DNA of 38,879 nucleotides from a virus, in IMG/VR virus record IMGVR_UViG_3300046713_000106, positions 1 to 38,879 of that record; one strand, 5' to 3'. The notes under the pieces are model-generated. The model worked only from the letters and a program-made list of their open reading frames with translations. It was not told where the DNA came from and searched no databases. Shown here in pieces: positions 23,303 to 29,386 of this stretch. Numbering within the stretch: position 1 is the first letter of the stretch; the number at the start of each line of letters is the position of its first letter. Position numbers and translations under genes: made by a program.

Positions 23303-23760
23303 CTCAGGGCGGCCTCTTCGAGGAGCGAGGCCTGCGGGCTTACCGGCCTGGCCAGCGCCGTGATCGTCACAACCACCCTCGCCTCGCCGTCCGGCTCCAT
23401 GCGCTCCAGGAGGATGCGGCGGTGCTGCTTGTCGTCGGCCCAGGCCAGACCGTTCAGAGCGTCGCTAAGCACCTTCTCGCAGTTGCCCAAGTCGATGCAG
23501 CGCACGTCGTCATCCCAGCCCAGCGGATCCTTGCGGGCGCGCTTGACCCAGTCCTGCGGCCGCTGCGGGTAGAGCTGCACATGCAGCTGGATGCGGCCTT
23601 CGATCGGATCGAGCAGGCCAGCGCGGGCGCAGATCTTCGACACCTCGGTCTTGAAGGCCTTGGCGTCCGACGACGGGTAGGTCTGGGCCCGGCCGCACAC
23701 GACAGCGGTGCGCCAGTAACGATTGGCCGATGGCGGATAGGGAAGCGTCAGCGTGATCAC
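23299..23760 (-). CDS. rusA: RusA-family Holliday junction resolvase
   Basis: 153 residues. N-terminal LPYPPSANRYWR is the family signature. The catalytic region is GWDDDVRCIDLGNCEKVLSDALNGLAWADDKQ, giving conserved Asp90, Asn93, Lys96, Asp100 and Asp109/110. RusA dimers resolve four-way junctions made during phage recombination and replication, clearing branches before packaging. The start is GTG at 23760, overlapping the upstream stop as GTGA; no ATG fits. It fits well with the RecT/exonuclease system encoded in the right arm. Confidence 0.9.
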   Translation of the reverse strand: MITLTLPYPPSANRYWRTAVVCGRAQTYPSSDAKAFKTEVSKICARAGLLDPIEGRIQLHVQLYPQRPQDWVKRARKDPLGWDDDVRCIDLGNCEKVLSDALNGLAWADDKQHRRILLERMEPDGEARVVVTITALARPVSPQASLLEEAALR

Positions 23761-23948
23761 GGCGCCCCCTTCAGCGCCAGATTCACCCCTACCGCCACCG
23801 CAACCCAGAACAGCGCCACCACGGCCATGACGAGCACCATGCTCGGCTGGCTGTGCGGCTGCTCCTCCCTGCAGTGGCAGCGCTCGCCCTGGTCGACCAT
23901 GCAGTCGGCGCAGCGGTCTTCGAGGTCGAAGTGGTGGTGCTGCTTCAT
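23757..23948 (-). CDS. Cys/His-rich N-terminus plus one membrane helix, 63 residues
   Basis: MKQHHHFDLEDRCADCMVDQGERCHC holds CxxC and CxC pairs and a histidine triplet, which could bind zinc. A single hydrophobic helix (SMVLVMAVVALFWVAVAVGVNLAL) follows at about residues 36-59. Expected to be an inner-membrane protein with a cytoplasmic metal-binding head. It is coupled to both neighbours by four-base overlaps. The same plan (Cys-rich head then one helix) appears in the right-arm gene at 29739-29936. Function unknown. Confidence 0.6.
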   Translation of the reverse strand: MKQHHHFDLEDRCADCMVDQGERCHCREEQPHSQPSMVLVMAVVALFWVAVAVGVNLALKGAP

Positions 23949-24352
23949 GCAGTCTCCTCCCTGGCCCTGCTCACCCAGGCCCAGGCCCGCAGCCTGTCCT
24001 TCGGGTCGCTGGCGATCAGCAGCTGCACGGCGACGTCCAGCGCCTCGATCAGCTCGCCAGCGCAGGCCGAGTCCCAAGCCCAGTCGGCCTTGGTCATCGC
24101 CACGAGGTGGTCCATGGCGCGGGTCAGATCGCCGCGAACGTCGCTGGGGTCGTCGAAGCCATCGGTGGCCCTGATGGCGATTGCCAGGGCTTCGGCCAGG
24201 CCGACCAGCAGCGATTCGCAATGCGCTCCGTGCGGCTTGGCCTGGATCTCGAGGCCCATGGCCGTGAACCAGGTCTTCAGCCTGGCGCGCTCGACGGCGC
24301 GGGCAACAGGGTTGCGGGCGACGATCTGCGGGACGGAGAGGACGGCGCTCAT
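23945..24352 (-). CDS. Phage protein of unknown function, 135 residues
   Basis: A helical protein with ARAVERARLKTWFTAMGLEIQAK near the start, an acidic DPSDVRGDLTRAMDHLVAMTKADWAWDSACAGELIEALDVAVQLL middle and an Arg-rich tail. No catalytic motif was seen. It lies between the zinc-knuckle gene and the Cys/His membrane protein with ATGA overlaps on both sides. It is probably an accessory protein of the replication operon; I do not recognise the family. Confidence 0.55.
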   Translation of the reverse strand: MSAVLSVPQIVARNPVARAVERARLKTWFTAMGLEIQAKPHGAHCESLLVGLAEALAIAIRATDGFDDPSDVRGDLTRAMDHLVAMTKADWAWDSACAGELIEALDVAVQLLIASDPKDRLRAWAWVSRAREETA

Positions 24353-24489
24353 GCGGCACCCCGTAGTGCAACGCTCAAATGCGCGCGCGTGAGCATCGGC
24401 CAGGGGCAGTCTTTGGAGAGGTGTCCCGTCTGCCCACAGCGGACGCAGCGCAGCTCGGGGGCATGGATCCGGTTTGCTTGGGGCTTCAT
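24349..24489 (-). CDS. CCHC zinc-knuckle protein, 46 residues
   Basis: CVRCGQTGHLSKDC gives C-x2-C-x4-H-x4-C exactly (Cys15, Cys18, His23, Cys28), the zinc knuckle that binds single-stranded nucleic acid. The remainder is basic (TRAHLSVALRGAA). It is too short for routine gene calling, but the start at 24489 and the ATGA overlap with the next gene fit the operon style. It sits directly after the helicase gene, so a helper role on single-stranded DNA or RNA during replication is plausible. Confidence 0.72.
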   Translation of the reverse strand: MKPQANRIHAPELRCVRCGQTGHLSKDCPWPMLTRAHLSVALRGAA

Positions 24490-24506
24490 AGTCGATCTCG
24501 CGGGAG

Positions 24507-25481
24507 TCATTCGAGGTGGCGCCGGTATTCCCGATGCGGCCAAGTGCACATGTCCATCGCTTTGCCAGGGGCGCCGGTGTACTGCTTGGTGGGCTGGTCG
24601 AAGTAAAGGCGGATGGGGCCCTCCCAACCTGTGCCGTTGCGCTGCTTGCGGCACCAGACGATCGTGTCCGGCTCGTCCTCGCTGACGAGCTTGTTGGCCT
24701 GGACGTTCAGTTCCTTGGCCTTGTTGCGCCAGACCAGCATCAGGTTGTCGACCTGGTCGGTGATCGAGCCGGAGCCCTTCACGCCGCCCTTGTCGGGCTG
24801 GTCGGTCTCCTTGTCGGACTTGCGCATGTGGTGCACGAGATGGATGTGGCCGTTGTAGTCGCGAGCCAGCGTGCACAGCTCGTCGACGAGATCCTTCTGG
24901 CCGTTGTAGTCGTCCTCCCCACGCACGCACTTCATCAGGCTGTCGATGAACATGTGCTTGATGCCGAGTTCCTTGAAGCAGTACCGGGTGACGGCTATGA
25001 CACGGGCCGGGGTTACGGTGCCCTGCTGGTTGTAGAACCAGAGGTTGTCGGCGCAAAGTGCGGCAAACTGCTCGTACAGGTCCTTGAGCTGGGAGTGGCC
25101 GCGGGCGTCGTTTTCCTCGCCGCCGAAGTTCATGAACTGCCGCACCATGCGGTTCAGCGACTTGTGCGGCTTCATCTCGAAGCTGGCCACGCAGCATTTT
25201 TCTCCCTGGGCCACCAGCGAAGCGGCGAGCATTCCGGTGACCTCGCTCTTGCCGTGACCGTTCACGCCAGCCCAGCAGGTCACCTCACCTTCGCGCAGGG
25301 CGAACAGCTTGTGCGTCTTGCCCCACGGCAGAAAGGCAAGGTGTTCCTTTGCAGCCGGCTTGCCAATGTCGGCGATCATCGTGGTCAGGAAGTCGCGAGC
25401 CGGGCGAACCTTGGCGGCGTGCTCGGTCTCGTGCTCGTAGGCACGGAAGTCGATGTCGTCGGGAATTTCGTTCGGGTTCAT
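24507..25481 (-). CDS. Replicative helicase, DnaB / T7 gp4 C-domain type
   Basis: 324 residues consisting only of the RecA-like motor without a primase part. Walker A is GVNGHGKS (72-79), Walker B HMFIDS with Asp180, and the following motif HIHLVHHMRK at 212-221, then KGSGSITDQVDNLMLVWRNK (236-254) carrying the arginine-finger side. Hexamers of such proteins unwind DNA 5' to 3' at the fork. It follows the initiator gene, which probably loads it. Lacking an N-terminal primase, it must use host DnaG. Its GHGKS P-loop is slightly atypical but common in phage enzymes. Confidence 0.92.
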   Translation of the reverse strand: MNPNEIPDDIDFRAYEHETEHAAKVRPARDFLTTMIADIGKPAAKEHLAFLPWGKTHKLFALREGEVTCWAGVNGHGKSEVTGMLAASLVAQGEKCCVASFEMKPHKSLNRMVRQFMNFGGEENDARGHSQLKDLYEQFAALCADNLWFYNQQGTVTPARVIAVTRYCFKELGIKHMFIDSLMKCVRGEDDYNGQKDLVDELCTLARDYNGHIHLVHHMRKSDKETDQPDKGGVKGSGSITDQVDNLMLVWRNKAKELNVQANKLVSEDEPDTIVWCRKQRNGTGWEGPIRLYFDQPTKQYTGAPGKAMDMCTWPHREYRRHLE

Positions 25482-25801
25482 TGGTCGGATCCGTAGAGGC
25501 GGTAGTCGCGGTACTGGAAGTTTTCCGGGTTGTCAGCCTCGTAGGTCATGGCGATGACAGTCGAAGCACCGGCCGACATGGCGGCTTTGCACCAGCGGTC
25601 GACCAAGTCGGCATCGGTGCCCATCACGACCACGAACATGCCGAAGAGGGCGCGCAGGTCTTCGGTTTCTGGAGCATCGACCGGTTCGTACTGAGGCCAC
25701 GCTGGCAGCAGTTCCCGGTCGTATGGCAGGTTCGTGAGGTTCACGCAGGCTGGCTTGAATCCCTTGCGGCGCATGGCCCGGATGTAGTCCAGCCCGCGCA
25801 T
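25478..25801 (-). CDS. Phage protein between initiator and helicase, 107 residues
   Basis: It begins MRGLDYIRAMRRKGFKPACVNL and has a central alpha/beta part (DLRALFGMFVVVMGTDADLVDRWCKAAMSAGASTVIAM). The pattern hGhhVVVMGTD...A resembles a small nucleotide-binding-like fold but has no P-loop. The start at 25801 overlaps the initiator stop (ATGA), and its own stop overlaps the helicase start. The position suggests a replication accessory or loader; the family is not recognised. Confidence 0.6.
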   Translation of the reverse strand: MRGLDYIRAMRRKGFKPACVNLTNLPYDRELLPAWPQYEPVDAPETEDLRALFGMFVVVMGTDADLVDRWCKAAMSAGASTVIAMTYEADNPENFQYRDYRLYGSDQ

Positions 25802-26514
25802 CAGACACCCCCGATCAGCTGCAGCGGGACATTCGGGCTGCTGGTGTCTCGACCACCCCGCCCTGAGTCCTGGTCCTTGCTGAGCCATCGAACGATGAAC
25901 CCCTCGACGCCTCGTCGCGTCTTTCGATTCGTCGGGTTTGCGATGCACCACTGCCGGATTGCCATGAGCCTCTGAGGCACGTTGACAGCCGGGTATGCCG
26001 CAGACCACTCGTTCGCCTTTTCCGCATAGACCTCGAAGTCGGATCCGTCGATCAGCGGGATCAGGGCGACGGCAGGCGGAGCCGAGGTGGAATCCGGCCC
26101 GTCGTCATCGACGCGTGCTATCTCCTTCCCTTCCTTTCCTTCCTTCCCTTCCGCTTTCACGCGTGTTTGACGCGTGTGTGACGCGTGGTCGACGCGTGGT
26201 GGAATTTTGCTCGGAGCTTCTCTGTTGTTGATGATCTGGTGCTTCGTGAAGCTCGGGATCGCTGCGTAAAGCACCCCGTCAGCTTGGTAGAGAACCAGCA
26301 TCTCAGCGTCAATCAGCTCCTGCGCAAGGATGCTCACATCGCAATCGTCGCCCGGCAAGTACCGCAGCTTGATTGTCTTGGGCTTCCATTCCATACGGCC
26401 TTCCCGATCCGCCTCGCACCACAGCGCGATGTAGAGGATCCTGGCCAAGGGGGTGCGAGACACGATGTCCTCGCTGGTGAAGAACTCGGGCTTGATCGTG
26501 CGAATGCGTGCCAT
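25801..26514 (-). CDS. Phage replication initiator with internal iterons
   Basis: 237 residues. The N-terminal domain MARIRTIKPEFFTSEDIVSRTPLARILYIALWCEADREGRMEW, followed by LRYLPGDDCDVSILAQELIDAEMLVLY, is the winged-helix initiator domain common in Gram-negative temperate phages. A flexible linker (KAEGKEGKEGKEIARVDDD) leads to a C-terminal helical domain (VPQRLMAIRQWCIANPTNRKTRRGVEGFIVRWLSKDQD) typical of helicase loaders. Binding of its own coding DNA is likely, because 11-bp iterons lie at codons for residues about 105-120 and 133. The start at 26514 is chosen for MARIRTIKP and the ATGA overlap; a longer frame to 26595 overlaps the upstream gene. Confidence 0.82.
   Translation of the reverse strand: MARIRTIKPEFFTSEDIVSRTPLARILYIALWCEADREGRMEWKPKTIKLRYLPGDDCDVSILAQELIDAEMLVLYQADGVLYAAIPSFTKHQIINNREAPSKIPPRVDHASHTRQTRVKAEGKEGKEGKEIARVDDDGPDSTSAPPAVALIPLIDGSDFEVYAEKANEWSAAYPAVNVPQRLMAIRQWCIANPTNRKTRRGVEGFIVRWLSKDQDSGRGGRDTSSPNVPLQLIGGV
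26111..26200. repeat. ACGCGTG iterons: predicted replication origin
   Basis: ACGCGTG occurs at 26159, 26170, 26181 and 26192, exactly 11 bases apart, each followed by three variable bases and G. A fifth copy stands at 26111. Between them lies a polypyrimidine tract (26119-26152). An AATTTTG stretch follows at 26202. An 11-base period is not a multiple of three, so the encoded peptide does not repeat; the conservation is at DNA level. Lambda likewise carries iterons inside its O gene. Confidence 0.72.
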
Positions 26515-26747
26515 CAGTGAGCACTCCCCGAGAAGAGATCGCCCTGCACCGTCTTGGCCGGATGGTTGGTCGCGGCACCGTAGCGCGTGCTCCACTCCGC
26601 CTGTGTCTCGTAGACAACTCGGTTGTGGTCGTCGCGCATTACGCGGCCGTCGTCTTGATAACGGGCAACAAGCCAGTTGCTGAAGCGCCGGCCCATCGCG
26701 TCCTTATGGCCTTCTGAGGCCCAACTGATGAACTCGGCGTGACTCAT
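26514..26747 (-). CDS. Phage protein of unknown function, 77 residues
   Basis: MSHAEFISWASEGHKDAMGRRFSNWLVARYQDDGRVMRDDHNRVVYETQAEWSTRYGAA: a small, charged protein with a tryptophan-containing helix. It is coupled by four-base overlaps to the gene upstream and to the initiator downstream, so it is expressed just before the initiator. I recognise no family. It could be a small DNA-binding or regulatory factor, but only the compact operon context supports it as real. Confidence 0.55.
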   Translation of the reverse strand: MSHAEFISWASEGHKDAMGRRFSNWLVARYQDDGRVMRDDHNRVVYETQAEWSTRYGAATNHPAKTVQGDLFSGSAH

Positions 26748-27226
26748 GCCGCCACCCTCCCCGCCAGCAACTCCATCAGCAGCTTGGCCTTGGCTTCGGC
26801 CACCTCCGCACGCTTGTTGGCCTCGTCGGCCCGCCGCTCGGCCTCGGTCTTCACCATCACCAGCGTGCAGCCGAGCTGGTAGGCGATCCACTCGGGATAG
26901 ATGGTGTTGCCGGCCGCTTCCGCACGATCGGCGATGCGCCGGACTGCGAACCAGCCGTGGCAGATCCGGTCGTACCGGCCGTGCGCGTCCTGGTGCTGAT
27001 GGCACATGAACGGCACGTTCTCGGCCACAGCCTTGAAGGCGTCGGACTGGGTCTGCAGGCAGCCGTTTGGCACGGTGCCGGCACGGAATGCGCAGGTCTT
27101 GCAGCGTTCGTCGGGCTCGCCAGCCAGCGCCAGGATGGCGCACTCGGCATCAGCGAACCGGGCCGTCTGCTCGCCCAGCGCGCGCCCCTCGGGCGTCACG
27201 CGGTGGTGATCGTGCGCTTCGCGCAT
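26744..27226 (-). CDS. Cys/His-rich phage protein with C-terminal coiled coil, 160 residues
   Basis: The middle holds CKTCAFRAGTVPNGC, then MCHQHQDAHGRYDRICHGW: two Cys/His clusters able to bind zinc (about residues 42-92). The C-terminus (VKTEAERRADEANKRAEVAEAKAKLLMELL) is a strong coiled coil. It is the second gene of the leftward operon, behind the Cro-like gene, where lambda-like phages put regulators (cII position). A regulatory role is inferred only from place; the family of this Cys pattern is seen in several phage genomes without known function. Confidence 0.6.
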   Translation of the reverse strand: MREAHDHHRVTPEGRALGEQTARFADAECAILALAGEPDERCKTCAFRAGTVPNGCLQTQSDAFKAVAENVPFMCHQHQDAHGRYDRICHGWFAVRRIADRAEAAGNTIYPEWIAYQLGCTLVMVKTEAERRADEANKRAEVAEAKAKLLMELLAGRVAA

Positions 27227-27229
27227 GAC

Positions 27230-27433
27230 TCAGGCCGCCTTGGCGGTGGAGTCGGCAGCGACCAGATAGGCGTGCAAGTCCTTCAGCGTGCCGAATCCGG
27301 GGTTCGGAATGTGGCCGTTGACGAACTTGGAGATCCAGGAGTAGCTGACGCCGGACTCCTTGGCAATCGTCTGCCATTCGCCGCGCCGCTGTTCGAGTGC
27401 GGCTCGAACGTCCGTGTCAAGTTGGGTGCTCAT
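27230..27433 (-). CDS. Cro-like helix-turn-helix repressor
   Basis: 67 residues with an XRE-type helix-turn-helix: GEWQTIAKESGVSYSWISKFVNGHIPNPGFGTLKDLHAYLVA (about 18-60). Size, divergent orientation to the repressor gene and position as first gene of the leftward early operon match lambda Cro. It likely binds the three operators at 27445-27505; the first operator ends only 12 bases upstream of its ATG. No Shine-Dalgarno sequence is obvious before that ATG. Confidence 0.82.
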   Translation of the reverse strand: MSTQLDTDVRAALEQRRGEWQTIAKESGVSYSWISKFVNGHIPNPGFGTLKDLHAYLVAADSTAKAA

Positions 27434-27444
27434 AGCGCCAGTGT

Positions 27445-27505
27445 CGCAAAGTTTTGCGCACTAGTCTAGCAACACTTTGCGCAGCAGTTCTAGCAAAGTA
27501 TTGCG
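27445..27505. promoter_or_regulatory. Three 14-bp operators between cro-like and repressor genes
   Basis: O1 is CGCAAAGTTTTGCG (27445-27458), a palindrome apart from its central GT. O2 is AGCAACACTTTGCG (27468-27481). O3 is AGCAAAGTATTGCG (27492-27505). Their centres are 23 and 24 bases apart, the same spacing as lambda OR1-OR3. O3 ends directly before the repressor ATG at 27506. Two more copies lie at 28919-28955. Binding by repressor and the Cro-like protein is inferred. Confidence 0.88.
27463..27471 (-). promoter_or_regulatory. Possible extended -10 of the leftward early promoter
   Basis: On the minus strand TGCTAGACT fits an extended -10 (TGnTATAAT) between operators O1 and O2. Transcription would start near 27455, inside O1, about 22 bases before the Cro-like ATG. 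No good -35 is visible, which extended -10 promoters tolerate. Occupation of O1 or O2 would block it. Confidence 0.35.
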
Positions 27506-28246
27506 ATGCAGAAAAAGACCCTGAATCAACAGCTGGCGGAGAACCTGGCGGCGTTGATGTCCGAACGAAAACTCAGCGCCAACCAGCTGGGCAAGAAGGC
27601 CGGCCTATCGCCTCGCACCCTGGCGAACTACCTGAAGACAGACCACAACCCGACCGACAAGGGTAAAGAGCGTTCGGCGAAGCTGACCGAGGTGGAGAAG
27701 TTGGCAGAGGCTCTCAATGTCCCGTCCGTTCTCCTGCTGACGGAGTTCCAGAAGGAGGTTCTTTCTGATCTCCAAAAGAGGGTTCTGTCCGAGCCGGGCC
27801 GCCGCTTTGTGATTCATGCCGCGCCAGGCACCGGCAAGACCGCCACGGCGATGAAGTTGATCGAGAAGTATCTAACTGCCGGAGAAACAGTCATTGTCCT
27901 CAGTGACATGATTCGTCCGCACTCGGCGACCCGCCGCGATATTGTGGGAAACCTCCTGCATCGACTGGCGAACAACCCCGACGATGCCGAAGTAGTCAAA
28001 GAAATAGAGACCTTGATCGAGCCTGCCATTGCGTCGCCAGCGAGAGGGGACGGAATGTTCTCCACGCCGAAGCCCGTTCTTGACGTGGCGATCAGTGCCG
28101 TGGCCGCGGCAGAGTCTGTCGCGGCAGCATTTCGGTCATCAGGAAAGAAGCCATCGACGGATGAAGTCTTAGATGCTATCGAGTTGGAGATAAAGAATCA
28201 GCAGGAGCGGCAGCGCAAGGAAAGAAACGCGAAGGTCTCGCGCTAG
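27506..28246 (+). CDS. Repressor-position protein: XRE helix-turn-helix joined to a P-loop region
   Basis: 246 residues. The N-terminal XRE domain spans residues 8-77 (LAALMSERKLSANQLGKKAG, SPRTLANYLK). Instead of a LexA-like peptidase, residues 99-136 read RRFVIHAAPGTGKTATAMKL, then ETVIVLSDMI: a beta strand, Walker A (APGTGKT, 106-112), a helix and a second strand. No clear Walker B follows. The end is a charged helix (EIKNQQERQRKER). MuB/TniB-type ATPases also pair a small HTH with a P-loop domain, and SF1 helicases start similarly; this could be a truncated relative of either. Divergent from the Cro-like gene with three operators between them, so it is almost certainly the lysogeny repressor. 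There is no ribosome-binding site, so a leaderless mRNA is likely. Confidence 0.78.
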   Translation: MQKKTLNQQLAENLAALMSERKLSANQLGKKAGLSPRTLANYLKTDHNPTDKGKERSAKLTEVEKLAEALNVPSVLLLTEFQKEVLSDLQKRVLSEPGRRFVIHAAPGTGKTATAMKLIEKYLTAGETVIVLSDMIRPHSATRRDIVGNLLHRLANNPDDAEVVKEIETLIEPAIASPARGDGMFSTPKPVLDVAISAVAAAESVAAAFRSSGKKPSTDEVLDAIELEIKNQQERQRKERNAKVSR

Positions 28247-28332
28247 CACGCGCTGGTGTTGAACGATGAATCGCGTGCTTGCCGAAAACTAAGGAGCTGC
28301 TGTTTCATGAAGTCTGTACACAGGGAGGATTT

Positions 28333-28620
28333 ATGAGTTTTCGAATCACGGCTGTTGTCGTCACACTTGCCGCGCTCGCCGGCTGCGCCTCTACGGGCGT
28401 TGTGCAGACCGACAAGGACGTCTTCCTCATCTCGAAGCAAAGCGCAGCCGGCATCTTCGGCACGCCGGATGGCGTTCGGGCTGACATCTATGCCGAGGCC
28501 AACGCCCATTGCGCCAAGTCCAGCAAGGCAGTCGAAACGGTGAGCGCAGAGGTCAAGGACGCGAAGCCATTTGTTCGGCAGGGTAGCGCTTCACTTCAAT
28601 TCCGCTGTATCGACAAATGA
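28333..28620 (+). CDS. Lipoprotein in the lysogenic operon, 95 residues
   Basis: MSFRITAVVVTLAALAGCAS is a signal sequence with lipobox LAGC and the acylated cysteine at residue 18. The mature part (DVFLISKQSAAGIFGTPDGVRADIYAEANAHCAKSSKAVETVSAE) resembles small periplasmic lipoproteins with a compact alpha/beta domain. GGGAGG lies five bases before the ATG at 28333. The gene lies downstream of the repressor with no terminator between, so it is probably made in the lysogen. A role in surface change or superinfection exclusion is an inference. Confidence 0.78.
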   Translation: MSFRITAVVVTLAALAGCASTGVVQTDKDVFLISKQSAAGIFGTPDGVRADIYAEANAHCAKSSKAVETVSAEVKDAKPFVRQGSASLQFRCIDK

Positions 28621-28639
28621 CACAGGGAGTGATTGAACG

Positions 28640-28855
28640 ATGAGGCCATTCACGAAGCGACTCTGCATCGTGCTGTGGGTACTCTGGGCCCTAATCGGCG
28701 CGGCCTGGGCCATCGGTGCTCTGTTTGTCACGAGCAACATCTCGGGCGGCGACGTCGGCGCATGGGTCGGATCGGCACTCGTATCGGGCCTTCTGCTTGT
28801 CCTGTTCCAGTACCTGCTCACCGGCCTATGGCGCCCGGCTGACTTGATTAAATAG
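28640..28855 (+). CDS. Two-helix membrane protein in the lysogenic operon, 71 residues
   Basis: Two hydrophobic helices: LCIVLWVLWALIGAAWAIGALFV (about 8-30) and GAWVGSALVSGLLLVLFQYLL (about 41-61), with a basic N-terminus (MRPFTKR), hence both termini probably cytoplasmic. A GGGAG ribosome-binding site precedes the ATG by about ten bases. It is the last gene before the terminator at 28876. Together with the lipoprotein it looks like a lysogen-expressed pair, perhaps blocking superinfection. A holin function is possible by topology but unlikely in a repressor operon. Confidence 0.72.
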   Translation: MRPFTKRLCIVLWVLWALIGAAWAIGALFVTSNISGGDVGAWVGSALVSGLLLVLFQYLLTGLWRPADLIK

Positions 28856-28875
28856 CCGCCGCATCAGCCCTGCTC

Positions 28876-28899
28876 AGCCCGCCCAGTGCGGGCTTTTTT
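28876..28899 (+). terminator. Intrinsic terminator of the repressor operon
   Basis: AGCCCGC (28876-28882) pairs perfectly with GCGGGCT (28888-28894) across a five-base loop and is followed by TTTTT. It stands 21 bases after the membrane-protein gene and just before the operators and promoter of the rightward operon, so it insulates lysogenic from lytic transcription. Confidence 0.9.
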
Positions 28900-28918
28900 G
28901 CGTCTGTTCGCATTGCCG

Positions 28919-28960
28919 CGCAAAACTTTGCTTGTATGCCGCGCAAAGTTTTGCTACATT
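28919..28960 (+). promoter_or_regulatory. Two operators and the rightward early promoter
   Basis: CGCAAAACTTTGCT (28919-28932) and CGCAAAGTTTTGCT (28942-28955) match the operators at 27445-27505, again with 23 bases between centres. A promoter fits: -35 TTGTAT (28932-28937), 17 bases, -10 TACATT (28955-28960). The second operator fills the spacer and touches the -10, so bound repressor would exclude polymerase. The first gene starts at 28997. This is the counterpart of lambda OL/PL. Confidence 0.85.
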
Positions 28961-28996
28961 GATTCCAACGCGCACCCCAGCGCCTTGGAGGCCCAG

Positions 28997-29386
28997 ATGA
29001 ACACCCTGCACTGCCCCGTCACCCGCGCCGAGAACAACTTCGCGGCCCGCCTTGAGCCAAAGCAATCGCTGCACGAGGCTGCGCTGACGCTGCTGGCGAA
29101 CGAGTTCGTGAACGCGATGCGCGGCGATGCGAGGCTGGCGAAGGTCAGCACGCCGGGCTTCGCTGACGAGATCGGCGGCCTGCATTCGATGACGCTGGTC
29201 GATGCCGTCAGCGACCTGTTCGCTGGCAAGGATGGCGATGACGCGCTGGCCGAGCTGCTGGGCATCGTGTCCGCTGCTTCCAAGGGCGAGCAAGTGCAGT
29301 TCCGCGCCGCGCGCTGGATTGCGGTGCGGGCTGGGGTTCATGCCGAGTTCCACGCTGACGACTTGGCGAGGGCCTTGCAGCAATGA
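28997..29386 (+). CDS. First gene of the rightward operon, unknown function, 129 residues
   Basis: GGAGG five bases before the ATG at 28997 sets the start; a longer frame upstream would run through the operators. The protein is helical: SLHEAALTLLANEFVNAMRG, then VDAVSDLFAGKDGDDALAELLGIVSAASKG and a C-terminal RAARWIAVRAGVHAEFHADDLARAL. In lambda this place is held by the antiterminator N, but the sequence is acidic, not Arg-rich, so it is not N-like. It is strongly expressed early if the promoter call is right. Family unknown. Confidence 0.65.
   Translation: MNTLHCPVTRAENNFAARLEPKQSLHEAALTLLANEFVNAMRGDARLAKVSTPGFADEIGGLHSMTLVDAVSDLFAGKDGDDALAELLGIVSAASKGEQVQFRAARWIAVRAGVHAEFHADDLARALQQ

Noticed and set aside
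23757-23948. Holin, because of its single membrane helix and small size
   Set aside because: It has a Cys/His metal-binding head and is encoded in the early replication operon, so a lysis role is not supported.
26119-26152. Polypyrimidine tract as a simple tandem repeat or CRISPR-like element
   Set aside because: It encodes the KEG-repeat linker of the initiator and is short. Only its proximity to the iterons is noted.
28997-29386. Lambda N-type antiterminator
   Set aside because: It has the right position, but the protein is acidic and helical without an Arg-rich N-terminus, and no boxB-like hairpin was found downstream.
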